A DNA stretch of 5,523 bases from Actinomycetes bacterium. GTDB lineage: Bacteria; Actinomycetota; Thermoleophilia; Solirubrobacterales; 70-9. Under the pieces are notes generated by a model. It saw only the letters and a list, made by a program, of their open reading frames with translations, searched no databases and had not been told where the DNA came from. Made by a program: the position numbers and the translations under genes. Location of the stretch: the NCBI GenBank assembly GCA_023434465.1, contig JAEYSQ010000272.1:1-5523 (forward strand), given 5' to 3'. Of this stretch, positions 5,497 through 5,523 are shown one piece after another; the first letter of the stretch is position 1; each line of letters starts with the position of its first letter.

Positions 5497-5523
5497 CCCT
5501 GGCCACCCGACCGATCCCCACCG

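Overview
The window is GC-rich DNA with no gene-free stretch longer than about 120 bases. It looks like chromosomal housekeeping sequence from a high-GC bacterium. Protein style (the CCDVCDP zinc motif in the RecQ-like helicase), frequent GTG/TTG starts and the nusB / prenyl synthase / dxs gene order suggest an actinobacterial lineage such as Thermoleophilia (Solirubrobacterales-like). That placement is inferred from recall and is not proven.

Left part (1-1700, + strand): the 3' portion of a RecQ-family DNA helicase gene whose start lies outside the window. It meets the next gene tail to tail, and both stop codons lie inside a single CTAG palindrome at 1697-1700.

Middle and right part (1697-5402, - strand): a compact four-gene cluster, read right to left as nusB, a 57-residue small ORF, a type II farnesyl-diphosphate-synthase-like gene (ispA) and dxs. 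nusB/small ORF and ispA/dxs overlap by the same 4-base GTGA junction. The small ORF and ispA are separated by 36 bases. The cluster links an rRNA antitermination factor to the entry enzyme of the MEP isoprenoid pathway and to a downstream prenyl chain elongation enzyme. Probably one promoter in front of nusB drives all four, with translational coupling along the message.

Right edge (5403-5523): a short intergenic region with unusually dense structure. A -10-like TATTCT lies 6 bases before the nusB ATG with no Shine-Dalgarno sequence, which fits a leaderless message, and it sits inside a 17-base palindrome. Just upstream are a canonical G-quadruplex motif on the nusB coding strand and two mutually exclusive inverted repeats.

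The most unusual coding feature is a C-terminal tail on NusB made of six 10-residue PAEEI-type repeats, encoded by a nearly perfect 30-base tandem repeat. I see no defence system, mobile element, CRISPR array, tRNA or rRNA. The novelty here is modest: the NusB tail, the structured nusB promoter region, the uncharacterised small ORF and the unusual RecQ domain order.
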